From Rapana venosa (lineage: Eukaryota > Mollusca > Gastropoda > Neogastropoda > Muricidae): 64,000 nucleotides of DNA. The notes beneath the pieces were generated by a model. It had not been told where the DNA came from and did not search any database. It saw only the letters and a program-made list of their open reading frames with translations. Both the position numbers and the translations under genes were made by a program. This document shows, in pieces, positions 55,292 to 64,000 of this stretch (position 1 is its first letter; each line of letters begins with the position of its first letter). The stretch covers positions 53,903,753 through 53,967,752 of the forward strand of contig CM054154.1 in the NCBI GenBank assembly GCA_028751875.1, in the 5' to 3' direction.

Positions 55292-56390
55292 TTAGGGGCA
55301 GTCAACAAATAACTGGGGCTTATCCACATTACTGTTAGTGAATGAAATAGCCTCTTCCAGTTTAATTCTGATACTATTTTCGTTAATTGTCTTTTTGAAA
55401 TCTCCCTCTTTTTCTTTCTCCCAAATTATTTTTTCCCTCAAACATGATTTTCTCCCTTCCTTGTTAGTATTATCAATATTGTCCTTACTATTGTGTTGTA
55501 AGTAGAGTTTTACACGTAATTCGACAGGTAAGTGGTCTGATTCTATTGCATCCAGAACTTTCAGGTTTTCTATCTTTAAACAGGTTAACAAATCACATGA
55601 TACAATAAAATAATCCAGGACACTTGCACCTGAGCTACCAATACAGGTGCTGCTGCCATCCTGTCCATAACCAGACATACCGTTCAACATTACACATTCA
55701 GTCACATTACAAAACTCCAAAAGTTGCTTACCAAACAAATTAACATCTTTGTCTTCCGAAGTTCTAGAAAGAAAATAATCATTTGTGCTATGTACATCAA
55801 AAGGTCGAAATATCATCAGAACTCAAGTCGTCACAGTTTTTTGAAGCAGTTCGTGCATTAAAATCACCAGAAAGCATCGAAAAGAAATCATCATGTGTTT
55901 TGTAAAGGTCTTTAACACATTTTTCTAATAATTCTAATCCATAGCCATTGTGAGTTTTGCTCCAAAATGGGCGAGTCATGTGGTGGAATGACGTAGTATA
56001 TATAAATAACATCTTTCTTTGTGTTCAACAGCTCTTTACTAATTTTCAGTATAACAACATTTTCAGTTTCTGTGTGAATTCTTTTAACATACTCCGAGTA
56101 ACACTTCTTCACGAGAACACTTTCACCTCCAGGTGTTGCTGTGTTTAGTAAGGGTTTCTTGCTTTTGAAATGTAACTGTTAAACTGTGCAAATGATGCTG
56201 TCTCTAGATTTCAGAAAGAAATGTTTCTGTTAAGGAAACAAAATCATACTGTGTGACAAAATTAATAAAATCTGGGTCTTCTAACTTAGGAATCAATCCA
56301 CACACATTGTAACACAAAAATGTCATAACACCACATTTACTTTCCTGTATATCTGAGGCATGTATTAGTTTGTCATGGTTTAACAACCTA
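55292..56390 (-). pseudogene. Endonuclease of G2
   Basis: 56386 down: FLCYNVCGLIPKLEDPDFIN and YDFVSLTETFLSEI; 56112 down: NVVILKISKELLNTKKDVIY and YYVIPPHDSPI; about 55880: FFSMLSGDFNARTASKNCDD (GDFNAR turn). 55816-55292 in one open frame: GKQLLEFCNVTECVMLNGMS, GQDGSSTCIGSSGASVLDYF, and LDAIESDHLPVELRVKLYL (the SDHLP box). The S..DYF...SDHLP half is intact over 174 codons; frame changes lie at about 55810 and 56020-56190. Confidence 0.83.
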
Positions 56391-56437
56391 TTTCTGTCAT
56401 GCTGTGCCTTACTAGGGTATGATGCCCGGCCAAACCC

Positions 56438-57030
56438 CTATTCATTCTTCCTCCCAGGTGAAGGGCTCCTAGAGTCATTTCCCTGATTCTCACGGACTAT
56501 TGTACTGTCAGCTGCTACCTGTTCTTGGCGCCGCCTAAAAGCATCAGTGATGCTGCTTTGGCTCAGCGTTCTTTTCTGGTTGCTGTCAGAGCGAAGTGTC
56601 CGTGTGGTTGGTCGTGATTCCCTTCTTCCTGCCTGCACTTTCCTCCCTGTCTTGCGCGCAGAACGTGACTTGGCAGGCTGGGGAATTCTGGACTCCAAGC
56701 CACTGCTCCCTTTGACTGACCTGGAACATTCACCTCCAGCCTCCTGTTGTTCCGCTTCGGAAAAGTCTGTTGCAGCTGGTTCCCCCATCCCTTTTTCAGT
56801 CAGTTGTGTGGCCATGTCCTTGTCAGCTATTTGGTTCGAGTCAAGTTGCAAGTTGTTGTTATTACACTGTTGTAAAGTCATGTCCATTACGTCTTTATCC
56901 TGTTCAGCACATAGTTCTCCATCATTGTTTACTGTGCTGTTAGTTCTGTCATTTTGTTGATATGGTGTAGTTTCTCTTGTGTCTGTCTGTTTGTCCTCTG
57001 TCTGCCCAACTTACCGTTTTCTGTATCCCT
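56438..57030 (-). pseudogene. ORF1 C-terminal part of G2
   Basis: Open from about 57010 to 56438: VGQTEDKQTDTRETTPYQQN, an Asn/Gln-rich stretch (LQQCNNNNLQLDSNQIADKD), then SRSARKTGRKVQAGRRESRP (basic) and RTLSQSSITDAFRRRQEQVA near the end. The SQSSITD motif is shared with element J. The basic part could contact RNA; no known domain. Confidence 0.68.
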
Positions 57031-58843
57031 TGTGTCTGTGTCTGTATCACCGTCCACTTCAACCTGTCTTCTCCTGATGTCAAACGTCTTTCACTTTCTT
57101 TGTCCAACCACTCTCTTTCACAGCTGGTAACTGAAGCAACACACAGATCAGGACATATCTTAGACTGGCTTATTACTGATGATTCACAAGATTTGGTCTC
57201 ATCTGTATCTATCACTGATGAACTACTTTCTGATCATTCTGCTGTTCTTTTCTCCCTCAACATTACAAAACCTATCAGAAAGAAGAAACGTGTCACCCGT
57301 TGCAATCTCAAGGCCATAGACATTGAAACTTTCTCTACACAAGCTGCTGAACGCCTATCACTAACCTCTGACAACACTGACCTTTCAAAACACTACAATA
57401 CTGTTCTCAGCCAACTGCTTGATGAGCATGCACCTCCCACTGACCGTCTCCTGCCTGCGAAAAACAAAAACAGAAATCAACAAGCAGCTCTTCGAAAACA
57501 AATAAACAAAGTCAAATCTTTAATTCTTTCAGAAAAAACAAAGTATTACTCTTCTCAAGTTCTTGATGCCACGTCAATGAAATCTCTCTTTTCCCTCACA
57601 TCTACTCTTCTTGGATCTGTGAAGGCAAGCCCTCTGCCTTCCATCCACAACCACTCTGAACTTCCTTCTATATTTTCTGCATTCTTTTCTGAAAAAGTCT
57701 ATAACATTCGCTCCAAACAGGATCAGACTCCTTTCCAGCCTGCACTTCCTGATCCCCAATTCTCTGGCACTCCTCTCCTTTTCTTTCATCCGACAAGTGA
57801 GAAAGAAATCATGACAATTCTGAAAGAAATGACTATAAAATCATGTGATCTTGATCCCATACCTGATTCTCTTTTCTTCACTGAGTCTGCCTATCGCGTA
57901 AACCACAGCACTGAAACCACCCTAGTACACACTTTAAACACGCTTCTACTGGCTTCTGACTCATGGAAAATCTCCCTTCTCACTCTACTCGACTTATCAG
58001 CAGCCTTCAATACTATAGACCACTCAATTCTTCTCTCCTGTCTTCAAAAAACGTTCGGTGTTACTGGCACAGCCCTCACCTGGTTTAATTAATACCTTAC
58101 TGACCGATACCAGACAGTTGCAGTAAACAAGATTCAATCAATACCTGCCAAACTGGAATGCGGAGTCCCAACAGGGATCAGTTCTAGGCCCTGTTCTTTT
58201 CACTCTTTACACTGCCCCACTGTCACATATAATAAACCGTCATCAAATCAACCATCATTTTTATGCAGATGACTCTCAGATTCAAAGCAGTGTTACTCCT
58301 GAAAATCTGCCTTCTCTCCTGACAAATATGGCCCGCTGCTTTGAAGATATTAAAAACTGGATGACACAGAACAAATTACAGCTAAATGCAGATAAAACCA
58401 AAGCCATGCTCGTAGGGACCAAACACAAACTCTCTTCCATTACAATAGCTTCAATAGAACTCGGCAATGCATCAGTCCCACTATCCGCTGCTGTGAGGTA
58501 TCTAGGGGTTGTTATCAACAACACACTCTCTACGTAAAAATTCATCACCCAGACCTGTCAGTCGTGCTACTATCAGTTACGGCGTATTAGTGCAATTCGA
58601 AAGTACCTATCCACCGATGCAACAGCCAAACTTGTCACTTCTCTCAATCTTTCACGTCTGGACTAGTGCAATTCTCTTTTGTCCGCCGCTCTTTCTCTAT
58701 TTCGGGTCCATCGACCTGGAATGAGCTCCCCCTCTCTCTTCGCCAGAAACCTTGTTATGACACTATTAAATCCAGCCTCAAGACATATTTATTTCAAACC
58801 TAGGATTGCCCCCTCCTGTTTCATATCAGAACTATGCCACCTT

Positions 58844-59711
58844 GCCAGCCGCCATGGCGCAGTGGTTAGCGCCTTGGGTTACGGACTGGAAGGTTGCGGG
58901 TTCGATTCCCATAAGAGTCATAGGGATTTTTCGGACTCCGGCCGGCTCCTACCCAGAGTGAGTGTGCTGTGGGCTCAGTGGGAAGACTGGGACCACACAG
59001 TCGAGCTTCATCCACTTAAAGGATGCGAATTTGAGAGTGTTGCTCAAATTACCTGACCAACACTGCAGGTATCTGTATCTCTCGGGCCTGGTTGACGCGG
59101 GGATATATTATGATAGTAAGCGTAGAGTACAGCCCTGTCAAGTAGTCTCAAAGCATATGCACTTCCACAGCAGCATAATTACGTCATCCTCATTGTCATT
59201 GATCATCATGCAATTAAAAAATTGCCTCTGATTCGGTGGTCCCAGTTGCTCTGGTCTCATGGTGACCTCAGATTCGGTTTGCCCATACACTTCTGTGCCT
59301 GTGGTGAGTTTGTGTCAAAGCCTTTGGGGTTGGAGGTTCGCGGGGGACGGTCGTTGGAGGGACGTTGTGGTGGTTGCCACCTCGGGTGGGCAACTCACTC
59401 AGTCTGGCTCCGCGACTGAGCTAATACTGTCGTTAGTAGGGGGCTTAGTCGGTGGTGTCCTGCGTATGTTAGCTCAGAACAGGCACCACTGAACACCACC
59501 AAAGTGACCCAGCAGCAGTGCAGGGCCCCTCTGGCTGGTGGCCCCACGGCAGCCTGATAGTGATTGGCTCCCTGTGGACCTCCGACTCTGAGGATGAGAC
59601 ATAACAAATCTGGGTATGGCTGTGGCGGGGAGATTGGAGTGAGCGGCGTGGGAACAGCAGGACGGGGGACGTCACAGAAGATGAGGCAGCAAAAAAAAAA
59701 AAAAAAAAAAA
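58844..59711 (+). mobile_element. tRNA-derived SINE with target-site duplication
   Basis: A tRNA-like head (58845-58920) is followed by a GC-rich body and a poly-A tail (59691-59711). It is bounded by a 16-base direct repeat: agaactatgccacctt at 58828-58843 and agaactctgccacctt at 59711-59726 (one mismatch). The flanks rejoin to give family F 3' UTR, so the 867-base insert is complete. SINEs rely on another element's RT and EN for copying; a poly-A end points to an L1- or RTE-type helper rather than family F. The length is well above the 150-500 bases usual for SINEs, and the body changes character near 59220, so it may be a composite of two units. Confidence 0.88.
58855..58909 (+). promoter_or_regulatory. 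RNA polymerase III A and B boxes of the SINE
   Basis: A box tggcgcagtggttagcg (58855-58871) and B box ggttcgattcc (58899-58909), 44 bases apart start to start, both close to tRNA consensus. They would direct polymerase III transcription from just upstream. The full cloverleaf does not close cleanly after the B box, so this is a SINE promoter, not a tRNA gene. Confidence 0.88.
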
Positions 59712-59966
59712 GAACTCTGCCACCTTCACTATCCCATGTCCTATCACCCTGCTAAAGTATATGACCTATGTGAGTGTGTGTGTGCTTTTGAAAAATATTT
59801 GACTGTTGAAATTTTATTTAATAGATTTTGTCTGCATTGCACCATGTTTGTAAATATCTGTTTGCTTAAACTATTGATTATTTATCATTGATTGCATCAC
59901 TGTGTAAGATTAGGTTGAATGCATGCGCTTTGATTTGTCTTTGCAAGATATAGCGCTATATAAGTT

Positions 59967-61428
59967 TCATTTATTATTATTATTATTATTATTATGGTTT
60001 GCCACACACTCAGCAGCATGTGTGACTGCTGGCAGCAGCAGGTCACTGGACTGTGTCTCTGTGGAGTGTGCCGACCCTGCTGACTGTTCCCTCCTGTCTT
60101 CTGTTCTCCCGTTCTGCTGGTTGCTGCTGTGCTCCCCAGGTCTGGAAGTCTGCCAGCTGTGTGGTTTGGGCGTCGAGCGGACCGCCTGGCTGTAAGTCTG
60201 GTGCCCTGGAACCACCGGCAGTCTGTTGGCAGCGTGCTGGTGGCCAGTTGTGGAGCTTGTTGTGGTGCTGGTTTCTCTTCTCTGGACAGGGTCGTCATTA
60301 TGCACGCGCTGATAGATAGGACTGCCATTTGACGCTCTTGGATCCAAATTCCTTTCCTCTGTATAGTCTCTCTGTAAATTTGTACGCTGTTTCTTCTCAG
60401 TCATATCTCCTGGTAATATGTCATATGGGAGTCGAGTAGTTTGTGGTGCACTGTTCTGGTAATGCTGGTAGTTCCTGATTCTCCTGGGTTGTGCAATCTC
60501 AAGATGATCTTCATTGTGATCAGTTGCTTGTTCTCTCCTGAAGTTGTGTTTTGGAACATAGTTTTTCATCCCTTCCCTCTGACTTTGCTGATTGGCGTGA
60601 TTTCTGTCGTATCTACGATTTCTGTATGGTACTTTCTGTGTCGTCCTGAGGTAATAGTTTTTATTCCGTGAGGTTCCTGGCCCAGAGAAATCATCTTCAT
60701 CATAGCTGTCTTCTGGATCCCGCCCATCTGGAAATCGTGTTCGAGACTGGTATCGGTCCTTATTGATCACCTCTAATCTGCCCTGTCTGTAAAAAGCAGT
60801 TATACCTTGCCGCTTGTAGAAGTCCATCAGTTGTCTCTGCCTTGTTGTAATCAGAAGTGACTCTGATATTCTCACTTCTCAGTGAGTCTCGCAGCTCTCT
60901 GTCTGTCAGTATTTCCATTTTGTCCCCCCACCTCTGAAACTGTACAATCAGTGGGCGAGCTTCTTCGTCACTCTGTCTTCTTCCTCCGACACGGAATGCC
61001 CTCCTGATATCCCAGTGAGTCCACGTACGTCTGGAATGGACAGTCAGAATGTCTAGGATTTGATCCTCGCATGTCGTTCCGTATCTCCCTGATGGTTCAC
61101 GGATTCCAAAGAATTTCAGGTTGAAGGTTTTTGTTTCTGTCTCTGTCTGTTCTGCCACCTGTTCCAGTGTGTCCAGTCTCTGCAGTATTGAACTGTAGTC
61201 TTCTTGCAGATTTCTGATATCTTCAGCACCCTGACTTGCAAACTCTTTCAGCCTGTTGACATCATAGACCATCTGGCGGAGTGTGTTGTCTAGATGATCA
61301 AACTTGCTGTTCAGAGTAGCGTTGATAGAGGCTGTGTGGGATTGCAGGCAATGTAGCATCTGTCCTAGACGCCAGTCCATGACTTGGAAAACAGTATTGT
61401 ACTGTGCATCAGGACCAGCTGTCGACAT
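59967..61428 (-). pseudogene. ORF1 of G2: L1-like coiled-coil and RRM protein
   Basis: Starts MSTAGPDAQYNTVFQVMDWR at 61428. Residues about 30-105 form heptad-like helices (NSKFDHLDNTLRQMVYDVNR, SSILQRLDTLEQVAEQTETE), a coiled coil. From about 110: NLKFFGIREPSGRYG, RTWTHWDIRRAFRVGGRRQS and ARPLIVQFQRWGDKMEILTD, the RRM-like core of L1 ORF1p. Then NIRVTSDYNKA, a one-step frame change at about 60845, and RQRQLMDFYKRQGITAFYRQ GRLEV, the C-terminal domain. A 200-residue Gln/Arg/Thr-rich tail runs to 59999, where F4's ATT tail begins (the Asn run at the end of this frame is F4). Known role: RNA-binding chaperone packaging the element's RNA. One frameshift only. Confidence 0.8.
59970..59998. repeat. 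(ATT)n tail of F4
   Basis: About nine ATT units after the conserved tatagcgctatataagttt box. Confidence 0.92.
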
Positions 61429-61605
61429 AGTGGCTATGTATTACAACAAGGAAAGAAAGACTTTGGATAAGAAAGGGGAAATCTTTCCTGGCTCTGTGAC
61501 TTGAATTTTTCTAAGTCCAAAAATTCAAAATCTGATTTCAATTCATTGCTTGCAGAGAGAGCCAAAAAATTGCGACCGCTCGCCACGAAGTCAGCTCACC
61601 GAATC

Positions 61606-61740
<135 letters not shown>

Positions 61741-61880
61741 GATAGATTCGGATTCGGATAGTTTATTCATTAGGCCATGGCCCCTCATGAAGGGGATTGT
61801 GAACAAAACATACAACATGAAAACCATAAAACAGCAACTAAACACATTGATTCTTATAGATACCTAACAGAACAGCATGA

Positions 61881-62590
61881 CTATGACGTGGCGATTTCTC
61901 TTAACTTGAATGCTTTAAGAAGGAATAGAGACAAATTCTGTACGTCCTTGTGTCTCACAGATGACATGAGTAAACTTTGTTTGAAAAGACATGGCTGATG
62001 ATAATATTTTGGCACTATATATCTTTCTCTAATATCTAGATAAGCTGGACAGCATAGCACAAAGTGTACTTCATCTTTATCTATTCTACATAATGGACAA
62101 ATCAAATCATTATCATTAAATTCTCTGTATCTAAAGTGATGTGTGGCCAAATCAGGCACACCTAATCTAAATCTGGTCATAATGTATTTAAAGTGTAAAT
62201 CTATATCAAGTGTCAAATATAATTTCAGTTCACGTGAACTGGAAAATGTTCTATACAGACTGAATCGTTCACTAGTTTGAATGTGATCATCCCAGTCTTG
62301 CCATCTGTTATCAATTAAACGTTGACGGACAACTTTAATATATTATACATTTATACAACCAACACCTTGATTTAACCACACATCACCAAAGCCATGTTTA
62401 CATAAACAGACACGTACATCAATAACCCAGTTATTCTTTCCTCTAATATCTAATTCATACAACATTCTGTAAGCCTTAAAAGGAATTCTTGTTTCCTCCA
62501 TTTGCAAAAATCTAAGCCAATAACATATGGTTTGCACAGCAGAATTTATGTAAATTGGGTATCTATTAGTCTCACCATACACAAAATCAT
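61881..62590 (-). pseudogene. Post-RT and CPLC...H...C end of element H
   Basis: YGETNRYPIYINSAVQTICY, WLRFLQMEETRIPFKAYRML and VIDVRVCLCKHGFGDVWLNQ (62582-62343), then YIMTRFRLGVPDLATHHFRY and ICPLCRIDKDEVHFVLCCPA (62216 down). This gives a complete CxxC...H...C knuckle, the best preserved of the family in this window. The frame ends at 61881. Confidence 0.82.
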
Positions 62591-63866
62591 TAGGAGTTGC
62601 CTATCAACACATAAAAACCTCTTTAAAGCATACAAGTGCAATGACTCACAATGACTAGCTGCATTACTTAACCCCCATAGTTCAGAGCCATACTGTGCAA
62701 TAGGTTGCACCTGCGCATAAAATAATTTAAGGAATAACTTTAGAGATGTACTTTGTAAAGAAGAGAGTCTTTTCATAATATATATTAATGCATGTTTTGC
62801 CTTACCTGCAAGATCTTTACACGCAGAAACAAAACTTAAACGTATACTAAAATATATTCCTAAGTACTTGTAAACATTGACAACTGGCATTATAGTATTA
62901 CCATACACCCATCTTTCTCTCGCACTTAAATGTCCCCCCTTCCTAAACACAATGATATTACTTTTAGTCACATTTGCTTTTAGTTGAAGGGAAGTGGCAG
63001 CATGCTGCAAGTTATTCAGTCGTGTCTGTAAACCGATAACAGTTTCAGGTAACAATACAATGTCACCTGCCAACAAAAGAATAAACAATTCTAAATCCCC
63101 ATAAGAAATTGTAGCACCATGTCCTCCATGTGCAAAAACTTCTGCAGCTAGCTCATTGATGAAAAGAGAAAACAACACAGGACTACATACATCACCTTGT
63201 TTTACTCCAGAAGTACAGTTTATACAATCTGTTAGTTGTGTACCACTTCGAACTCTACTTTTCACAGTATGATACATGCTACGAATACATTTATATAGTT
63301 TACCTTTTACTCCATTTTTCAACAGTATAGGCCACAACAGATGTCTATTTACAGTATCGAAAGCTTTTTCAAAATCAATGAAAGCTTCATAGAGCTATCG
63401 ATTCAAAGAATATTGTTTTTGAACTAAGGCAAGAAGCGCAAACATATGGTCAGTAGTAGAATATCCTTTCTTAAAACCAGCCTGATGGTCACCGGTGATA
63501 TTATTACTTTCTACCCATTCCTGTGTTCTTTTGTTAATGATAGTACTAAATAGCTTGCTACTTATGTTACTAAGAGAAATACCCCTATAATTATTCGGAT
63601 TAAGACATCACCCTTTTAAATAATGGTAAGACAATAGATTCAGTCCAGCTCTTTGGATAGATACCCCTATCAAATAAAGCATTGAAAAATGTTACAAAAA
63701 ATTGTACAACCTGATTATTTGAATTCTTGTATATTTCGCTAATAATGCCATCAGGCCCAGGGGCCTTACTTGATTTCAATTTCCTCAGTGCATAAAGAAC
63801 TTCTTCTCTAGAAATTGGGCGATTGATATAGTCATCGTCCTTAGTATCTTCAATATCTATGTGCAT
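62546..63866 (-). pseudogene. Reverse transcriptase of element H
   Basis: ISREEVLYALRKLKSSKAPG, PDGIISEIYKNS and GIYPKSWTESIVLPLFK, then NYRGISLSNISSKLF, GDHQAGFKKGYSTTDHMFAL, a stop, and LYEAFIDFEKAFDTVNRHLL (motif A). Then TSGVKQGDVCSPVLFSLFIN (motif B), LELFILLLAGDIVLLPETVI (motif C) and NIIVFRKGGHLSARERW. The motif C box is LAGD instead of FADD, so the first catalytic Asp there is Gly. The thumb, VNVYKYLGIYFSIRLSFVSA, and QPIAQYGSELWGLSNAASHC are intact. Confidence 0.85.
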
Positions 63867-64000
63867 GTTTTCGTTAGTTATTTCTTTTTCCAGAAGGGTT
63901 TGAAAATGATGAAACCAAACATCAAGACTTATTTCATTAATAGGATGTTTTCTTTTAAAAGAAGCTTTCTTAACTGTATTCCAAAATTCTTTTGATCTTG

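Larger units (their letters stand above)
57040..59998 (+). mobile_element. Family F (L2/CR1-like) copy F4, inserted in G2 ORF1
   Basis: 5'-truncated just after the GDFNF motif of EN. Frame 56977-58092 covers SPDVKRLSLSLSNHSLSQLV, THRSGHILDWLI, DELLSDHSAVLF, the linker, and RT up to motif A (TLLDLSAAFNTIDHSILLSC). An in-frame deletion joins LDPIPDSLFF to TESAYRVNHSTET, removing the fingers. Motif B survives in pieces (CGVPTGISS then GPVLFTLYTAPLSHI in another frame); motif C reads HFYADDSQIQSS. A second deletion at about 58683 removes the region between DYCNSLL and RSF. After the SINE, the tail (59860-59998) ends in (ATT)n. Confidence 0.85.
52625..61520 (-). mobile_element. Element G2: full-length family G retrotransposon interrupted by F4
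   Basis: Minus-strand order: ORF1 with coiled coil and RRM (61428-59999), continued after the F4 insertion as an acidic, Ser/Arg-rich ORF1 end (57030-56438); then EN (56390-55300), RT (54900-53917), post-RT region (53700-53430) and Cys/His end (53173-52874), then the 3' end at 52625. Without F4 (about 2.95 kb) the element is roughly 5.9 kb. ORF1 is well kept, ORF2 badly decayed. The link between the two ORF1 parts rests on orientation, matching order in element J, and lack of another ORF1 start at 57 kb. Confidence 0.7.
61745..64000 (-). mobile_element. Element H: family G retrotransposon, continues beyond the window
   Basis: RT (64000-62600), post-RT region (62590-62340) and Cys/His C-terminus (62216-61881), ending at a tail (attcattaggccatggcccc on the plus strand) beside GA repeats. 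Distinct from G2 and I in sequence but the same layout; the EN part lies outside the window. The frame is broken at about 63600, 63396 (stop), 62560 and 62340. Confidence 0.87.

Noticed and set aside
58845..58920. Functional tRNA gene
   Set aside because: Good A and B boxes, but the 3' half does not complete a cloverleaf, and the segment heads an 867-bp insert with poly-A and a target-site duplication, so it is a SINE head.
59967..60050. Asn-rich end of the 302-codon frame as real protein
   Set aside because: The Asn run is the (ATT)n tail of F4 read on the minus strand.

Overview
The window is eukaryotic nuclear DNA, most likely from a lophotrochozoan and probably a marine mollusc. I base this on many diverged non-LTR retrotransposons, long CA/GT, GA/CT, ATT and GAT microsatellites, a tRNA-derived SINE, and the absence of any operon-like coding density. 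I found no host gene I can support. The species is an inference from repeat composition, not from a marker gene.

Layout. 1-2.3 kb is AT-rich DNA ending in TA repeats. 2.3-5.4 kb (minus) is a decayed endonuclease/reverse transcriptase (EN/RT) element, here called family P; further pieces lie at 36.95-37.38 kb (minus) and 40.12-40.45 kb (plus). 6.06-7.9 kb is GT-repeat DNA containing a solo 3' end of another family (family B). 9.29-13.02 kb is an imperfect tandem duplication whose first copy carries a roughly 635-bp T-rich insert. 13.09-14.65 kb (plus) is a truncated RNase H-bearing fragment. 14.87-20.28 kb (minus) is element A, nearly full length: an ORF1 with an SGNH-esterase-like domain, then EN, RT, RNase H and a Cys-rich C-terminus. 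20.29-23.27 kb (minus) is element B of the same broad group. 23.5-24.9 kb (plus) is element L, an L2/Daphne-like RT.

25.7-36.3 kb holds two unclassified dispersed repeats (X and Y), a family F 3' fragment (28.47-29.59 kb), element C (30.72-34.39 kb, minus; a 631-codon uninterrupted RT frame with a frameshifted EN in front) and element D (34.42-35.93 kb, plus; RT plus RNase H). 36.3-41.3 kb is mostly low complexity and includes a homopolymer-inflated, probably poorly polished stretch.

41.38-49.4 kb and 52.6-64 kb contain family G elements. These have an L1-like coiled-coil/RRM ORF1, EN, an RT with a long C-terminal region, and a CxxC...H...C end. They are nested: element J (41.38-46.9 kb) is split by two family F (L2/CR1-like) insertions, and element G2 (52.6-61.5 kb) is split by a third family F copy that itself carries an 867-bp SINE with a 16-bp target-site duplication. 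Element H (61.75-64 kb) runs off the window end. Between them lie an imperfect GAT/Asp-rich tract (49.64-50.82 kb) and a 500-bp assembly gap (51155-51654).

How the parts relate: each autonomous family would supply its own nicking (EN) and copying (RT) activities. Family F copies share a 3' end with an embedded CA/GT microsatellite followed by an (ATT)n tail, whereas the SINE ends in poly-A and so probably used a different LINE partner. Almost all copies are dead: frameshifts, stops, internal deletions, and in several cases loss of the RT catalytic aspartates.
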